Shown here: piece after piece, positions 24,604 through 33,307 of the stretch
How positions within the stretch are numbered: the first letter of the stretch is position 1
Layout of the letters: each line of letters starts with the position of its first letter
Assembly (NCBI GenBank): GCA_016779265.1
Contig: JADHNY010000032.1
Span: 1 to 36,363 of the forward strand
Origin: Pirellulales bacterium
Lineage (GTDB): Bacteria > Planctomycetota > Planctomycetia > Pirellulales > UBA1268
Reading direction: 5' to 3'
DNA: 36,363 nt
Translations under genes and position numbers: made by a program
Notes under the pieces: model-generated
What the model saw: only the letters and a program-made list of their open reading frames with translations
What the model was told of the DNA's origin: nothing
Databases searched by the model: none

Positions 24604-26154
24604 CTACAACGCACGGCGAAAACGTTTTGCACCACGGCCCTTACCGAGTAGTTTTGCCGCCGGCTTCGGCTTTGCTGGCTCTTCACCAGTGGCATGTGTC
24701 TGCCCAGGTGTGGCGTTCGACTTCTCCGCTCGATGGTCGAAAGCAACAAAGCCATCGATCTCATCTCGCTGGAGTAGTTTGTCGATGCGAACCTCAATCC
24801 GAGTCAACTGCGGGCCTTCCTCCGGGGTCACAAAGGTGTAGGCCACTCCATCGCGGCCCATGCGGCCGGTCCGCCCGACTCGGTGCACATAGTCATCACA
24901 AAACTCGGGCACGTCGTAGTTCACGATGTGAGAGATTCCCGAGACATCGATGCCACGTCCCACCACATCGGTGGCGACAAGGAGCCGCACCTTGCCTTCT
25001 CGAAACTGCTTCATCACACGATCGCGAAGACCTTGAGCAAGGTCGCCATGGATACAGGCCACGTCCACTTCGTCAGCGTCTCGCGACCGCCGGCTCCTCC
25101 GAGCAAGCTTCTCATAGACCTTGTCGGTGCCGCGTTTGGTCCGACAAAACACGATCGCTTGCTGCGGCTGCTCTCGCTCGAGTAGACGCTGCAGCAGTTC
25201 AAACTTCTTCGTGGGATCGACCGTGAAATAGAACTGCTCGATCGTCTCAACCGCGATTTCACGGCTGGAAAAGTCGAGGATTTCCGGATCCCGCATATAG
25301 CGGGTCGCAAGCCGAGCCACCGGCGGTGGCACCGTTGCGGAGAGCAGCAGTGTCTGCCGGCTCTGCGGACAGTGCCTCAGAATCTTCTCGATATCAGGCC
25401 GGAAGCCGATGTCGAGCATGCGGTCCGCCTCGTCGAGCGTGATGATTTCGAGAGCCCGCAGTTCAAGCGTGCCTCGGCTCATGTGATCGAGCACACGACC
25501 GGGCGTTCCCACCACGACCTGAGGGTGACGAGCGAGCTTGTCGATCTGGCTCTTAATCGGCTTGCCACCGTAGACCGCCACGCAGTGCACGTTGGATCCC
25601 TGTGCGAGCTTTTCAAACTCATCGCGGACCTGCACCGCCAGTTCTCGCGTGGGCACCAGCACAAGCGCACGCACGCCGGCCGGCCCCTGCGGTTTCTTGG
25701 CCATCTGCTCAAGAATCGGCAGCACGAAGGACGCGGTCTTGCCTGTCCCCGTTCTCGCTTGGCCCAGCACATCGATGCCGGTGATCGCTCGAGGAATCAG
25801 GCCAGCCTGCACGGGCGTCGGCTGCGTGTAGCCTGCCTGCCGCACGGCTTCAAGCGTCGCTTCCGAGAGACCAAGGTCGTCAAAAAGTGGACCATCTGAG
25901 TCAGCCAGCTGAACCGGCGCTGCAGCCTTCACGGGCTTTGCTGACCTGAGAGGACGCTTCGACTGAGGAGCACGCTCAGAGGACACGGATGCCTCTGCAT
26001 CCGATGCCGCTTGCTGTTCACGGTCGTCCCGACGACCGGCCTCGCTTCGTCTAGCCTGCGGACCGCGACCACGACTCCGCGAACGACCACCTCTACGGGA
26101 TTCACCGCCAGATCGCCGCCCATCCTTGGCAGCATCGGCCCCATTTTGCTCCAC
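24604..26154 (-). CDS. DEAD-box RNA helicase (RhlE/DeaD type)
   Basis: ATP-dependent RNA helicase for RNA remodelling or decay. A basic, Arg/Gly-rich N-terminal tail of about 90 residues (ESRRGGRSRSRGRG) precedes the core. Motifs in order: Q motif GYTQPTPVQAGLIP, ARTGTGKT (I), PTRELA (Ia), TPGR (Ib), DEAD (II), SAT (III), VFCRTKRGTDKV (IV), ATDVVGRGID (V) and HRVGRTGRMGRDG (VI). The C-terminus is a short basic tail. The start is uncertain: GTG 26154 has AAGGAA 6 bases upstream and is preferred (516 aa), while ATG 26262 in the same frame would add 36 residues. It leads a likely operon with the glycosylase and the lipoprotein. Confidence 0.9.
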   Translation of the reverse strand: MEQNGADAAKDGRRSGGESRRGGRSRSRGRGPQARRSEAGRRDDREQQAASDAEASVSSERAPQSKRPLRSAKPVKAAAPVQLADSDGPLFDDLGLSEATLEAVRQAGYTQPTPVQAGLIPRAITGIDVLGQARTGTGKTASFVLPILEQMAKKPQGPAGVRALVLVPTRELAVQVRDEFEKLAQGSNVHCVAVYGGKPIKSQIDKLARHPQVVVGTPGRVLDHMSRGTLELRALEIITLDEADRMLDIGFRPDIEKILRHCPQSRQTLLLSATVPPPVARLATRYMRDPEILDFSSREIAVETIEQFYFTVDPTKKFELLQRLLEREQPQQAIVFCRTKRGTDKVYEKLARRSRRSRDADEVDVACIHGDLAQGLRDRVMKQFREGKVRLLVATDVVGRGIDVSGISHIVNYDVPEFCDDYVHRVGRTGRMGRDGVAYTFVTPEEGPQLTRIEVRIDKLLQRDEIDGFVAFDHRAEKSNATPGQTHATGEEPAKPKPAAKLLGKGRGAKRFRRAL

Positions 26155-26353
26155 AACAGTTTCCTTGAATCCGATTCCCGCTGCCACCGTTCCACGGTCG
26201 GCAGAACAACACCGCGGCCACGGGCCACGAGTCGAGTCGGGGCGGATTCGACCACCCCGCATCCTTCATTTCTTCAGCCGAAGGCTACCACGCTGCCCTC
26301 CTGCCAGCAAACAGTGGGGCGCAGACCGGTTCCACACGAGCACGTTTAACACC

Positions 26354-26381
26354 GTTATAGAACGATCTGGCAGCCGCCGAA
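26354..26381 (-). promoter_or_regulatory. Possible promoter of the helicase operon
   Basis: Read on the minus strand, TTCGGC (26381-26376) and TATAAC (26359-26354) are separated by 16 bases. TATAAC is a good -10 sequence and the -35 is weak. It lies in the 238-base gap after sdhB, about 190 bases before the preferred helicase start. Confidence 0.35.
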
Positions 26382-26392
26382 GCAGGGCACGC

Positions 26393-27289
26393 TCAGCGGT
26401 CAAAGAAGCGGCGGATCGCCCACAGAGTAGCCGCTCGGCCTGCACGTGCGATCGATCGCGTCAGAGGGATGCTTTTGGGACAGACGGCTACGCAGTTCTG
26501 TGCGTTTCCGCACATCTGAATTCCCCCCCGATCGGTCAACGCCTCCATCCGCTCGTCCGCAATCATCTTGCCGGTGGGATGGGAGTTGAACAGCATCGCC
26601 TGGCTGATGGCATGAGCGCCGAGGAAGTTCTTGTCGAAGGCCTCCTTACGGCGAGCCTCAAACGCCTCTTCCGACTCTCCCGCAAGCCGCTCAACCTCAA
26701 CCTTGGTGAACTGCGGACAGGCCTCCATGCAGCAGCCGCAGCTGATACAGGTGGCGAGAGGATAGGCATCCTCCTGTTCTTCCGGGGAAATTCGTGGTCC
26801 CGGCCCCTGATCGTATGAACCGTCGATCGGCACCCAGGCCTTCACCCGCTGCAGTGAGTGGAACACGCGTCGGCGGTCGACCATCAAGTCTCGCACGACA
26901 GGAAACTTGCTCATCGGCTCGAGCACGATCTCTTCTGGCTGCTCTTCAACAAGCCGATCTACCAAGGCCGTGCAAGCCATTCGAGTCCGGCCGTTGACGA
27001 GCATGGTGCAGGAGCCGCAGACCTCTTCAAGGCAGTTGCAGTCCCACGCAACCGGGGCAACCTTCCGACCATCGTCGGTCGTGCTGCCAGCTGCGATTTT
27101 CTGCAGCACGCTGATCACGTTCATGTTCGGCTCATAGGGAATGACATGACACTCCCAGTAGCTCTCACGGCCCGGAGAGTCTTGGCGGAGGACGCGCACA
27201 CGCAGCGACTCCGGCGACTTCTTCGCGGAAGCACCTGTTGCCACCGCAGCACCGTTCTTTCCGTCCTGCCCGTCAACCGCCCGAATCAT
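26393..27289 (-). CDS. sdhB: Succinate dehydrogenase iron-sulfur subunit
   Basis: Carries electrons from the flavoprotein to the membrane quinone site; cytoplasmic face of the membrane. ATG 27289 is chosen for its strong AAGGAG 7 bases upstream, giving 298 aa; ATG 27388 in the same frame has no such site. The [2Fe-2S] ligands are C86, C91, C94 and C106 (CLEEVCGSC, MAC). The [4Fe-4S]/[3Fe-4S] ligands are in CISCGCCMEACPQF and CGNAQNCVAVCPKSIPL. The first 28 residues are a non-conserved Ala/Lys-rich extension. It is the last gene of sdhCAB; the sdhA stop lies about 100 bases before this start. Confidence 0.94.
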   Translation of the reverse strand: MIRAVDGQDGKNGAAVATGASAKKSPESLRVRVLRQDSPGRESYWECHVIPYEPNMNVISVLQKIAAGSTTDDGRKVAPVAWDCNCLEEVCGSCTMLVNGRTRMACTALVDRLVEEQPEEIVLEPMSKFPVVRDLMVDRRRVFHSLQRVKAWVPIDGSYDQGPGPRISPEEQEDAYPLATCISCGCCMEACPQFTKVEVERLAGESEEAFEARRKEAFDKNFLGAHAISQAMLFNSHPTGKMIADERMEALTDRGGIQMCGNAQNCVAVCPKSIPLTRSIARAGRAATLWAIRRFFDR

Positions 27290-27390
27290 TTCCAGCTCTC
27301 CTTCTTGGGTCCGCCCGGCATCTGTTGCTGATTTTTTGTTCGTTGCATCCACCCAGCCGACTGGCCCAGCGACCAATCGCGACTGCATGC

Positions 27391-29373
27391 CTAGCCGCCT
27401 ATTCCCACCGTCACCGTACCTGCCGCACGATCTCGCGCCTGTTGACGTTCTTTCCAGACTTCTTCGATCACTTCGCCACCCACCAAGCCGTAGAGACGGG
27501 GGCGTGGCGGAATGAGTGACGTATCGATGTCCTCGTATGTGAGCACCGGATGGCCGTCTTCACCATGTCGGGCCACCGTCGTCTTGAGCCACTTGCGAGT
27601 GTTTTCTTCAAAGCGATCACACCACTCCTCGGCCAGCCGACGACGCTCAGCAGGGTCATCCGCTTCCACACCGGGCATGGCAAACTCTGGTTTGTAGTGG
27701 GCCCCACGGCACTCATCCCGCTGCAAAGCACCCTTGAGAATCAGCTTGGCGAGCGGAAACATGTCACCCAGTGCCTTGGTGAACACCACGTTCTGGTTCG
27801 TCCAACTCCCCGTGTCTGACAGCGAACACCGCTGCCATCGTCGCTCAAGTTCACAGACGGTTTCGTAGGCCTCAGTGAGCTGGTCGTTGTGCCTCACAAC
27901 CGTGCAGGCTCGGGTCATCACCTTGCCGAGCTCATCATGGAGGTCGTAAGGATTCTCACCACCGGCCGGCCGGTTGAGCAGTTCGGCATGCCGCTGTTGC
28001 TGAACGTTGAGGGCCTCCGCAAACATTGACGAAGACGCGTCGGTAGGGCCCGCCTCGTCAAACGAAGAGACAACCCCTGGAGCCACAAAAAGACCGCTGA
28101 AAATACAGGAGAGCAACGAGTTCGCGCCGAGACGATTGGCACCGTGATACTGGTAGTCACACTCGCCGATGGCATACAGCCCTGGGATGTTGGTCTGCTG
28201 GTTTCGGGGCGACCCCTCCACAAGACCGCCAGTGCTGCTCTTCTCGTAGTCAATCCACAGGCCACCCATTGAGTAGTGGACAGCAGGGAAGATCTTCATC
28301 GGGACAAACCGGGGATCGACGCCCTGGAACTTCTCGTAGATCTCGAGGATGCCGCCGAGTTTGCGATCGAGTGTTTCCTTGGGTATGTGGGTCAGGTCGA
28401 GGTACACGCAGAGGCGGTCCTTTTCGACCGACAACCCCTCATTGGTGCAGATATTGAAGATTTCTCGGGTCGCAATATCGCGGGGCACGAGGTTGCCGTA
28501 CTTCGGATACCGCTCTTCGAGGAAATAGATCCGATCCGACTCTGGAATGTCCCGGGGGTCACGAGGATCCTGCGGAGTGCGTGGCACCCACACACGCCCG
28601 CCTTCGCCGCGGGCGCTCTCGCTCATCAGTCGCAGTTTGTCTGCACCAGGGATCGCCGTTGGGTGGACCTGAATGAACTCGCCATTTGCGTAGTTCGCCC
28701 CCGCAGCGTAGCAACGGCTCACGGCACTCCCAGTGCAGACCATCGACATCGTCGAGCGTCCAAACACCAGCCCGCAACCCCCCGACGCCACCAGCACGGC
28801 ATCTGCAGGAAAGGCCTTGAACTCCATCGTCACAAGGTCCTGACAGATGGCTCCGCGGCAGCGTCCAGACGCATCAAGCACCGGCTGTAAAAAATCCCAG
28901 AACTCCCACTTCTTCACCTTGCCGGCGACTTCCCAGCGACGCACCTGCTCATCGAGTGCGTAGAGCAGTTGCTGGCCTGTGGTGGCCCCGGCGAAGGCTG
29001 TTCGCTTGTAGAGAGTTCCACCAAACCGCCGCTGATCACGAAATCCTTCGGGGGTTCGGTTGAATGGCACGCCCAGGCGATCGAGCAGGTCAACAACCCG
29101 CGGCCCCCAGTCGGCCATCTCCTTGACCGGGGGTTGATGCTGCAGGAAGTCCCCACCGTAGACCGTGTCGTCGAAGTGTTTCGACTCGTTGTCGCCCTGC
29201 TGCCGCGTCTGTGTGTTGACGCTGTTGATACCGCCTTGAGCACATGCGGAGTGGGACCGCTTCACGGGCACCAGGCTCACCAGATCGACATCGACCCCGA
29301 GTTCGGCCAGCCGCATTGTCGCCGAGAGCCCAGCCAGCCCACCGCCGATCACCAACACCCTCGGACCAGCCAT
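27391..29373 (-). CDS. sdhA: Succinate dehydrogenase flavoprotein subunit
   Basis: Oxidises succinate to fumarate in the TCA cycle; 660 aa. ATG 29373 follows AAAGGAG by 9 bases and directly precedes the FAD-binding motif VLVIGGGLAGLSA. The covalent-FAD His is in RSHSACAQGGIN. Other signatures: FVQVHPTAIPG-type active site (FIQVHPTAIPG), ARGEGGRVW, HYSMGGLWIDYE, and ECDYQYHGANRLGANSLLSCIFSG. The C-terminal helical domain is present, ending near the GG residues before the TAG stop. The gene follows sdhC by 100 bases. The length and the QYHGANRLGANSL form match the Bacillus-type enzyme. Confidence 0.96.
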   Translation of the reverse strand: MAGPRVLVIGGGLAGLSATMRLAELGVDVDLVSLVPVKRSHSACAQGGINSVNTQTRQQGDNESKHFDDTVYGGDFLQHQPPVKEMADWGPRVVDLLDRLGVPFNRTPEGFRDQRRFGGTLYKRTAFAGATTGQQLLYALDEQVRRWEVAGKVKKWEFWDFLQPVLDASGRCRGAICQDLVTMEFKAFPADAVLVASGGCGLVFGRSTMSMVCTGSAVSRCYAAGANYANGEFIQVHPTAIPGADKLRLMSESARGEGGRVWVPRTPQDPRDPRDIPESDRIYFLEERYPKYGNLVPRDIATREIFNICTNEGLSVEKDRLCVYLDLTHIPKETLDRKLGGILEIYEKFQGVDPRFVPMKIFPAVHYSMGGLWIDYEKSSTGGLVEGSPRNQQTNIPGLYAIGECDYQYHGANRLGANSLLSCIFSGLFVAPGVVSSFDEAGPTDASSSMFAEALNVQQQRHAELLNRPAGGENPYDLHDELGKVMTRACTVVRHNDQLTEAYETVCELERRWQRCSLSDTGSWTNQNVVFTKALGDMFPLAKLILKGALQRDECRGAHYKPEFAMPGVEADDPAERRRLAEEWCDRFEENTRKWLKTTVARHGEDGHPVLTYEDIDTSLIPPRPRLYGLVGGEVIEEVWKERQQARDRAAGTVTVGIGG

Positions 29374-29473
29374 GCTCACACGCTCCTTTGAATCTGAGAT
29401 CCGTCGACTCTCGGCCGTTTTCTTAACAGTGGGAGGCCGCGTACCAACGTAAGCCCTGCGGCCTCTGCCGCCG

Positions 29474-30283
29474 CTACTCGCCCTCGGAACCTTGCTCCGG
29501 CTCCCCTTCGTCCTCTGACTCATCAGCCTGCGACGGATCGACCTTGCCTTCGAGCATTTCGCGGGCCTCCGCCATCCGGCTCTCGATCACCTTCGCTTCC
29601 TCAACATCGACTGCACGCATCCCGCCAAGTCCACCGAGACCAGCAGCACCAAGAGCCACTCCCACAGCGATGCTGAGCCAGTTGGCCCTCTGCATGGCGG
29701 CCGGACTGGTCCAGATGCCCCAGGTGATTCCAAGCGACCAGAGCCCATTGGAAAAGTGGTAGACCGCCGAGAGCACGCCGATTGAGTAAAGCACAGCCAC
29801 CACCATCGGCCGCAGGGCCTCCGACGCGGTGCTCGCTGCGTGATGAGGATCAAAAGCCCCACCCCCCAGCGGCTTGCCCATCGCGTGCAGCTGCCAGATA
29901 TGCCAGATGATGAAGGCAAACGCGATCATCCCCGTCACCCGTTGGAGGGTGTAGCGGATGTTGCCTGAGTAGGTGTAGGAGCCCACGTTTGGCAGCCCCC
30001 CAGCGATGATCGCAATCCCGACCGAGGCGTGGAAGATCATCGGCAGGAAAATGAACGCCCACTCCACAACCGGCAGCAGCGGTCCCAGAGAATGGATCAG
30101 GTCGACCCGTGACTGAAACACGCCTGGCCCAGCCAGAACCGACGCATTCGTCAGCAGGTGAACGACCAGAAACGCTCCTACCGGCAGCAACCCAGAGAGC
30201 GAAAAAAGACGATAGATCAGGAACTGATGCCGCTCAAGAAACGGGGTATCACCTGCATCCGACGACTGGGTCGAAGAACTCAC
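29474..30283 (-). CDS. sdhC: Succinate dehydrogenase cytochrome b558 subunit (five-helix, diheme type)
   Basis: Membrane anchor and quinone-reducing subunit, 269 aa. Five hydrophobic segments lie at about 23-46, 73-94, 113-133, 158-188 and 202-221. H42, H85, H128 and H176 are spaced like the four heme-ligating histidines of Bacillus SdhC, pointing to two b hemes and probably menaquinone. The tail from about 245 to the end is strongly acidic (DESEDEGEPEQGSEGE), which is unusual for this family. GTG 30283 is preferred: AGGA lies 8 bases upstream and the promoter at 30344-30371 leaves a normal leader. ATG 30325 in the same frame would leave almost none. Confidence 0.92.
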   Translation of the reverse strand: MSSSTQSSDAGDTPFLERHQFLIYRLFSLSGLLPVGAFLVVHLLTNASVLAGPGVFQSRVDLIHSLGPLLPVVEWAFIFLPMIFHASVGIAIIAGGLPNVGSYTYSGNIRYTLQRVTGMIAFAFIIWHIWQLHAMGKPLGGGAFDPHHAASTASEALRPMVVAVLYSIGVLSAVYHFSNGLWSLGITWGIWTSPAAMQRANWLSIAVGVALGAAGLGGLGGMRAVDVEEAKVIESRMAEAREMLEGKVDPSQADESEDEGEPEQGSEGE

Positions 30284-30343
30284 CTGATGAATCCTATTGG
30301 GGCAACTCGGATCAGCGACGCACAAAAGCGTTCCTGCTCAAGC

Positions 30344-30371
30344 AGTATAGGAGTCGCGGACACCTCGGCAA
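30344..30371 (-). promoter_or_regulatory. Likely promoter of sdhCAB
   Basis: Read on the minus strand, TTGCCG (30371-30366) and TATACT (30349-30344) are separated by 16 bases, a good sigma-70-like pair. Transcription would begin near 30337, about 54 bases before the GTG start of sdhC. This position argues against the longer sdhC reading frame. Confidence 0.5.
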
Positions 30372-30600
30372 CGCACCCTCCTGCGTCTGCCAGCAGAGCC
30401 TCACGTCCTGCCTCTCTGGCAGGCGGCGGCCCCAAAACCGACGCTGCGAGAGTGCCCAAAACGCTACCACCTTTGCCGACAGTGGGCGCGCCGAATGGCC
30501 TTTTTTGCTGCTTCAAGGGATACTTCAAACTGCTGGAGATCTGCTGCGAGAGGCAGAGCCCTGATATTCGGCACTTGCTTTGCTGATGATTTGAGATGTC
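30372..30600. other. Intergenic stretch between divergent sdhC and receiver gene
   Basis: Part of the 317-base gap between sdhC and the receiver gene. It holds a small hairpin, CCTGCC (30407-30412) and GGCAGG (30418-30423) with a 5-base loop and no T-run, so it is not a standard terminator. A convincing promoter for the receiver gene was not found. The reading frames that cross it have no ribosome binding site and no recognisable protein features. Confidence 0.5.
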
Positions 30601-31029
30601 ATGGATGGATTCTTTGCACAACTCGACGCTCGCTCTGGAGGCCGCCCCGCCGTCTTGATCACCGATGACGATGTGGCCCTACGTGAAACGCTCCGTGCCA
30701 CCCTGGAACCATGCGGTGTCGACACGGTACTCGCGGGCGATGGGCTGGAGGCTTTGGAAATCGTCAAGCGTGGCCCAGTACACCTGGCCGTGTTCGACAT
30801 GCACATGCCCAGGCTCACGGGCCTCGACGCAATGCGTCAGCTGCGGGCGATGGGGCTGGACCTGCCCTGCATCCTGATCTCCGCCAGACTCGATGAACGG
30901 TTGCGGCAAGCAGCAGGTGAAGCGGATGCATTCTCGCTTCTTCCCAAGCCAATCTCCCGAGCGGACCTGACCACCTCGGTTCAGCAGGCTCTTCAGAGCC
31001 GATACCGCTGGACGGGCCCACCACGCTGA
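30601..31029 (+). CDS. Stand-alone response-regulator receiver domain
   Basis: Single CheY-like receiver of 142 aa with no output domain. Phospho-acceptor D66 is in VFDMHMPRLTG, the acidic pocket is D22/D23 (ITDDD), the conserved Ser/Thr position is S94 (ILISA), and K116 is in LPKPIS. The set is complete, so phosphorylation is plausible. It probably passes signals by protein-protein contact. The ribosome binding site before ATG 30601 is weak. The next gene, 79 bases on, carries a second receiver; no histidine kinase is in the window. Confidence 0.9.
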   Translation: MDGFFAQLDARSGGRPAVLITDDDVALRETLRATLEPCGVDTVLAGDGLEALEIVKRGPVHLAVFDMHMPRLTGLDAMRQLRAMGLDLPCILISARLDERLRQAAGEADAFSLLPKPISRADLTTSVQQALQSRYRWTGPPR

Positions 31030-31108
31030 GGCTGCTCTCAGCCGAGTCGATTGGCCGTGGCGGTATCGGGTTTTATACTCGCATGTCTGTGAGGCGAGAG
31101 CCCTCACA

Positions 31109-32896
31109 GTGACCGCGATGAGGCTTCCCGTGTCGGAGCAACCCAACCTGGTGCTCGTATCGTCTGCAGGCAAACCTGCTGCGGTGAAAGGTCTGCTCGC
31201 CTCACTCAACCTGCCTCTCACTACGCCTCTCACCACGGCGGCTTCCATCACCGAGGCTGCCGAGATTCTTTTCAACAGTGGCTCGGAAGGGCTGCTCCTG
31301 ACTGGCAAACAAGGCGGAGAGGAGCTGGCCTCGCTTCTCTGCGACCACGAACTGCTTGCCCGGCTTCCCGATGGCGTCGCGCTGCTCGATGCAGAGAACA
31401 CGATCCGTTGGGCGAACCCCGCCATGGTGGCCTGGTGCACGTGCGAGAACGTTGTGGGGCACAACTTCTACGCCGTGCTGGGTGACCCTGAGATCCTGGG
31501 CCCGGACTACTGTCCGCTCCATACCGCCGTTGCCACCGGATCCGCCACCTCTTCCACGCTCCGAGTGGGTGAAAGTCGCTACCTGCATGTGCATGCCACA
31601 GCATTGCCATCTGGATCGCTTCCCGAAGCCTCGATGCCTACCACCACGCCGTTAGTGCTGGTGTCAGTCCGCGATGTTTCCCGGCAGATTCTGGAGCAAG
31701 AGAAGCGAGCCGCGATTCACCAGGCTGGCCGCCAGCTCGCAGATCTCACGCCCGATGAGCTTGCGGGCATGACGATTGAGGAGCGAATCGAACTCCTGAA
31801 AAGCAACATCCTCCACTACTCCAAGGACCTCCTGAAGTTTGACGTGGTGGAGATTCGCCTCGTCGACGAACAGACCGGTCGGCTGGAGCCGCTGCTGGCT
31901 GAGGGCATGGAACCGATGGCCCGCGAACGCCTGCTCTACGCCAAGCAGGAGGACAATGGCGTCACCGGGTATGTCGCCGCAACTGGCAAGAGCTATCTCT
32001 GCAACGATACCGTTGCAGACCCCCGATACATCGAGGGCTGCCGTGACGCGAAGAGCTCCCTGACCGTGGCGCTCGTGCTTCATGATCGTGTGATCGGCAC
32101 GTTCAACGTGGAGAGCCCAAAACCGGGGGCTTTCGACAATACCGACCTGCAGTTTCTGGAAATCTTCTCCCGTGATGTCGCCGCCTCCCTCAACACGCTG
32201 GAGCTGCTTGTGGCGGAAAAAGCGTCCACGGCGGCCGAAAGCGTGGAGGCGATCCACGGAGCGGTCGCCCTTCCTGTCGATGCGATCCTGCACGAGGCGG
32301 TCGGGGTGATGGAGAAGTACATCGGCCACGACGCTGACGTGGTGGCACGACTGCAACAAATCCTCCGCAATGCCCGCGATATCAAGCAGGTGATCCAGCG
32401 TGTTGGCGAAACGATGACACCGACCCACGCACACGCGCAGCTACGGCAGCAGGATCGTCGTCCTGGCCTCGCCGGCAGACGGGTGCTCGTTGTCGATGCG
32501 GATGATCAGGTGCGATCTGCTGCCCACTCTCTGCTGGAGCGATACGGATGCACGGTGGAAGCCGCCCGCGATGCCGCCGAGGCCGTTTCTTTGGTCCGAG
32601 CGAGCTCTGGTGAGGCGTATGACGTGATTTTTGCCGACATCCGTCTGCCCGATATGTCTGGCTACGAACTTCTGCTGAAACTGCGTGAAATCATCGATCC
32701 CGTGCCGCTCGTGCTCATGACGGGGTTCGGCTACGACCCCGGACATTCGATCGTGAAAGCTCGGCAGGCTGGCATCGACCTGGTGCTCTACAAGCCGTTC
32801 CGCATCGATCAGCTGCTCGACATCGTCGACCGTGCCGTCACGGCCTTCTCGAGCAACGCCGCAGCTCCGGCATCACCAGCTGCAGGCGACGCGTAG
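31109..32896 (+). CDS. PAS-GAF-receiver protein lacking a kinase domain
   Basis: Cytoplasmic sensor-like protein of 595 aa. Parts: residues 1-80, a short alpha/beta region that may be a decayed receiver; a PAS domain at about 82-195 (LPDGVALLDAENTIRWANPA); a GAF domain at about 225-370 (LLKFDVVEIRLVDEQTGRLEPL, GVTGYVAATGKSYLCNDTVADPRYIEGC, IGTFNVES); a helical stretch at 378-435 that resembles the dimerisation helices of histidine kinases (IHGAVALPVDAILHEAV); and a receiver at 457-577 with D463/D465, phospho-acceptor D510 (FADIRLPDMSG) and K562. No HATPase domain (N, G1, G2 boxes) follows the helices. The start is GTG 31109; ATG 31118 in frame is the alternative. Confidence 0.85.
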   Translation: MTAMRLPVSEQPNLVLVSSAGKPAAVKGLLASLNLPLTTPLTTAASITEAAEILFNSGSEGLLLTGKQGGEELASLLCDHELLARLPDGVALLDAENTIRWANPAMVAWCTCENVVGHNFYAVLGDPEILGPDYCPLHTAVATGSATSSTLRVGESRYLHVHATALPSGSLPEASMPTTTPLVLVSVRDVSRQILEQEKRAAIHQAGRQLADLTPDELAGMTIEERIELLKSNILHYSKDLLKFDVVEIRLVDEQTGRLEPLLAEGMEPMARERLLYAKQEDNGVTGYVAATGKSYLCNDTVADPRYIEGCRDAKSSLTVALVLHDRVIGTFNVESPKPGAFDNTDLQFLEIFSRDVAASLNTLELLVAEKASTAAESVEAIHGAVALPVDAILHEAVGVMEKYIGHDADVVARLQQILRNARDIKQVIQRVGETMTPTHAHAQLRQQDRRPGLAGRRVLVVDADDQVRSAAHSLLERYGCTVEAARDAAEAVSLVRASSGEAYDVIFADIRLPDMSGYELLLKLREIIDPVPLVLMTGFGYDPGHSIVKARQAGIDLVLYKPFRIDQLLDIVDRAVTAFSSNAAAPASPAAGDA

Positions 32897-33084
32897 CGGT
32901 CCTTGGAAACCCTCTGTTTTTTCGGCGACTGCGGCCCTGGAACCATCCGGAAGGGCACTCGGGCTGTGTGCCCATCCCCTGCTCGCCGCCGTCGTTTTCA
33001 CCGCAGAGCCTGCAACGCGGCCATTTCCAGGCGTCAATCGTTCGTTTTTTTACCGGGATGCTCTGCCGAGATTGCACCGCCTCC
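32897..33084 (+). other. Non-coding stretch after the PAS-GAF-receiver gene
   Basis: First part of a 411-base gap. Apart from a T6 run at about 32922 that is not preceded by a hairpin, I see nothing here: no ribosome binding site leads a credible reading frame. Confidence 0.5.
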
Positions 33085-33130
33085 TGCAGAAAACACCGCG
33101 GATTCTCGGTGTTTTCTGCATTTTCGTTTT
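33085..33130 (+). terminator. Strong intrinsic terminator between the sensor and secretin genes
   Basis: Perfect 14-base inverted repeat, TGCAGAAAACACCG (33085-33098) and CGGTGTTTTCTGCA (33107-33120), with an 8-base loop, followed at once by TTTTCGTTTT. It is the clearest Rho-independent terminator in the window. It separates the signalling genes from the secretin, about 190 bases after the sensor stop codon. Confidence 0.85.
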
Positions 33131-33147
33131 CTTGCGCTGACATGGCC

Positions 33148-33189
33148 TTGACCCCTCGCGCGAAGATTCGGTACTTCCCCCGCCGAATC
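33148..33189 (+). promoter_or_regulatory. Promoter-like -35 with an overlapping inverted repeat before the secretin
   Basis: TTGACC (33148-33153) is a near-consensus -35. Downstream lies the inverted repeat GATTCGG (33165-33171) and CCGAATC (33183-33189), spaced by 11 bases. It would overlap any -10 (best candidate TACTTC at 33172-33177, weak). This arrangement suits a promoter with an operator. The gene start follows about 120 bases later. Confidence 0.3.
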
Positions 33190-33307
33190 CGAGATGTTGG
33201 GTTTTTCCCAGCGTCGTGAGCTGGCGGCGTGTCCGCTTTGCTCGTTCGGTAGACAAACGGCCCGCCCCCGGGCCGAAGCGACATCCATCCCTCAGGGAAC
33301 TAAAGCC

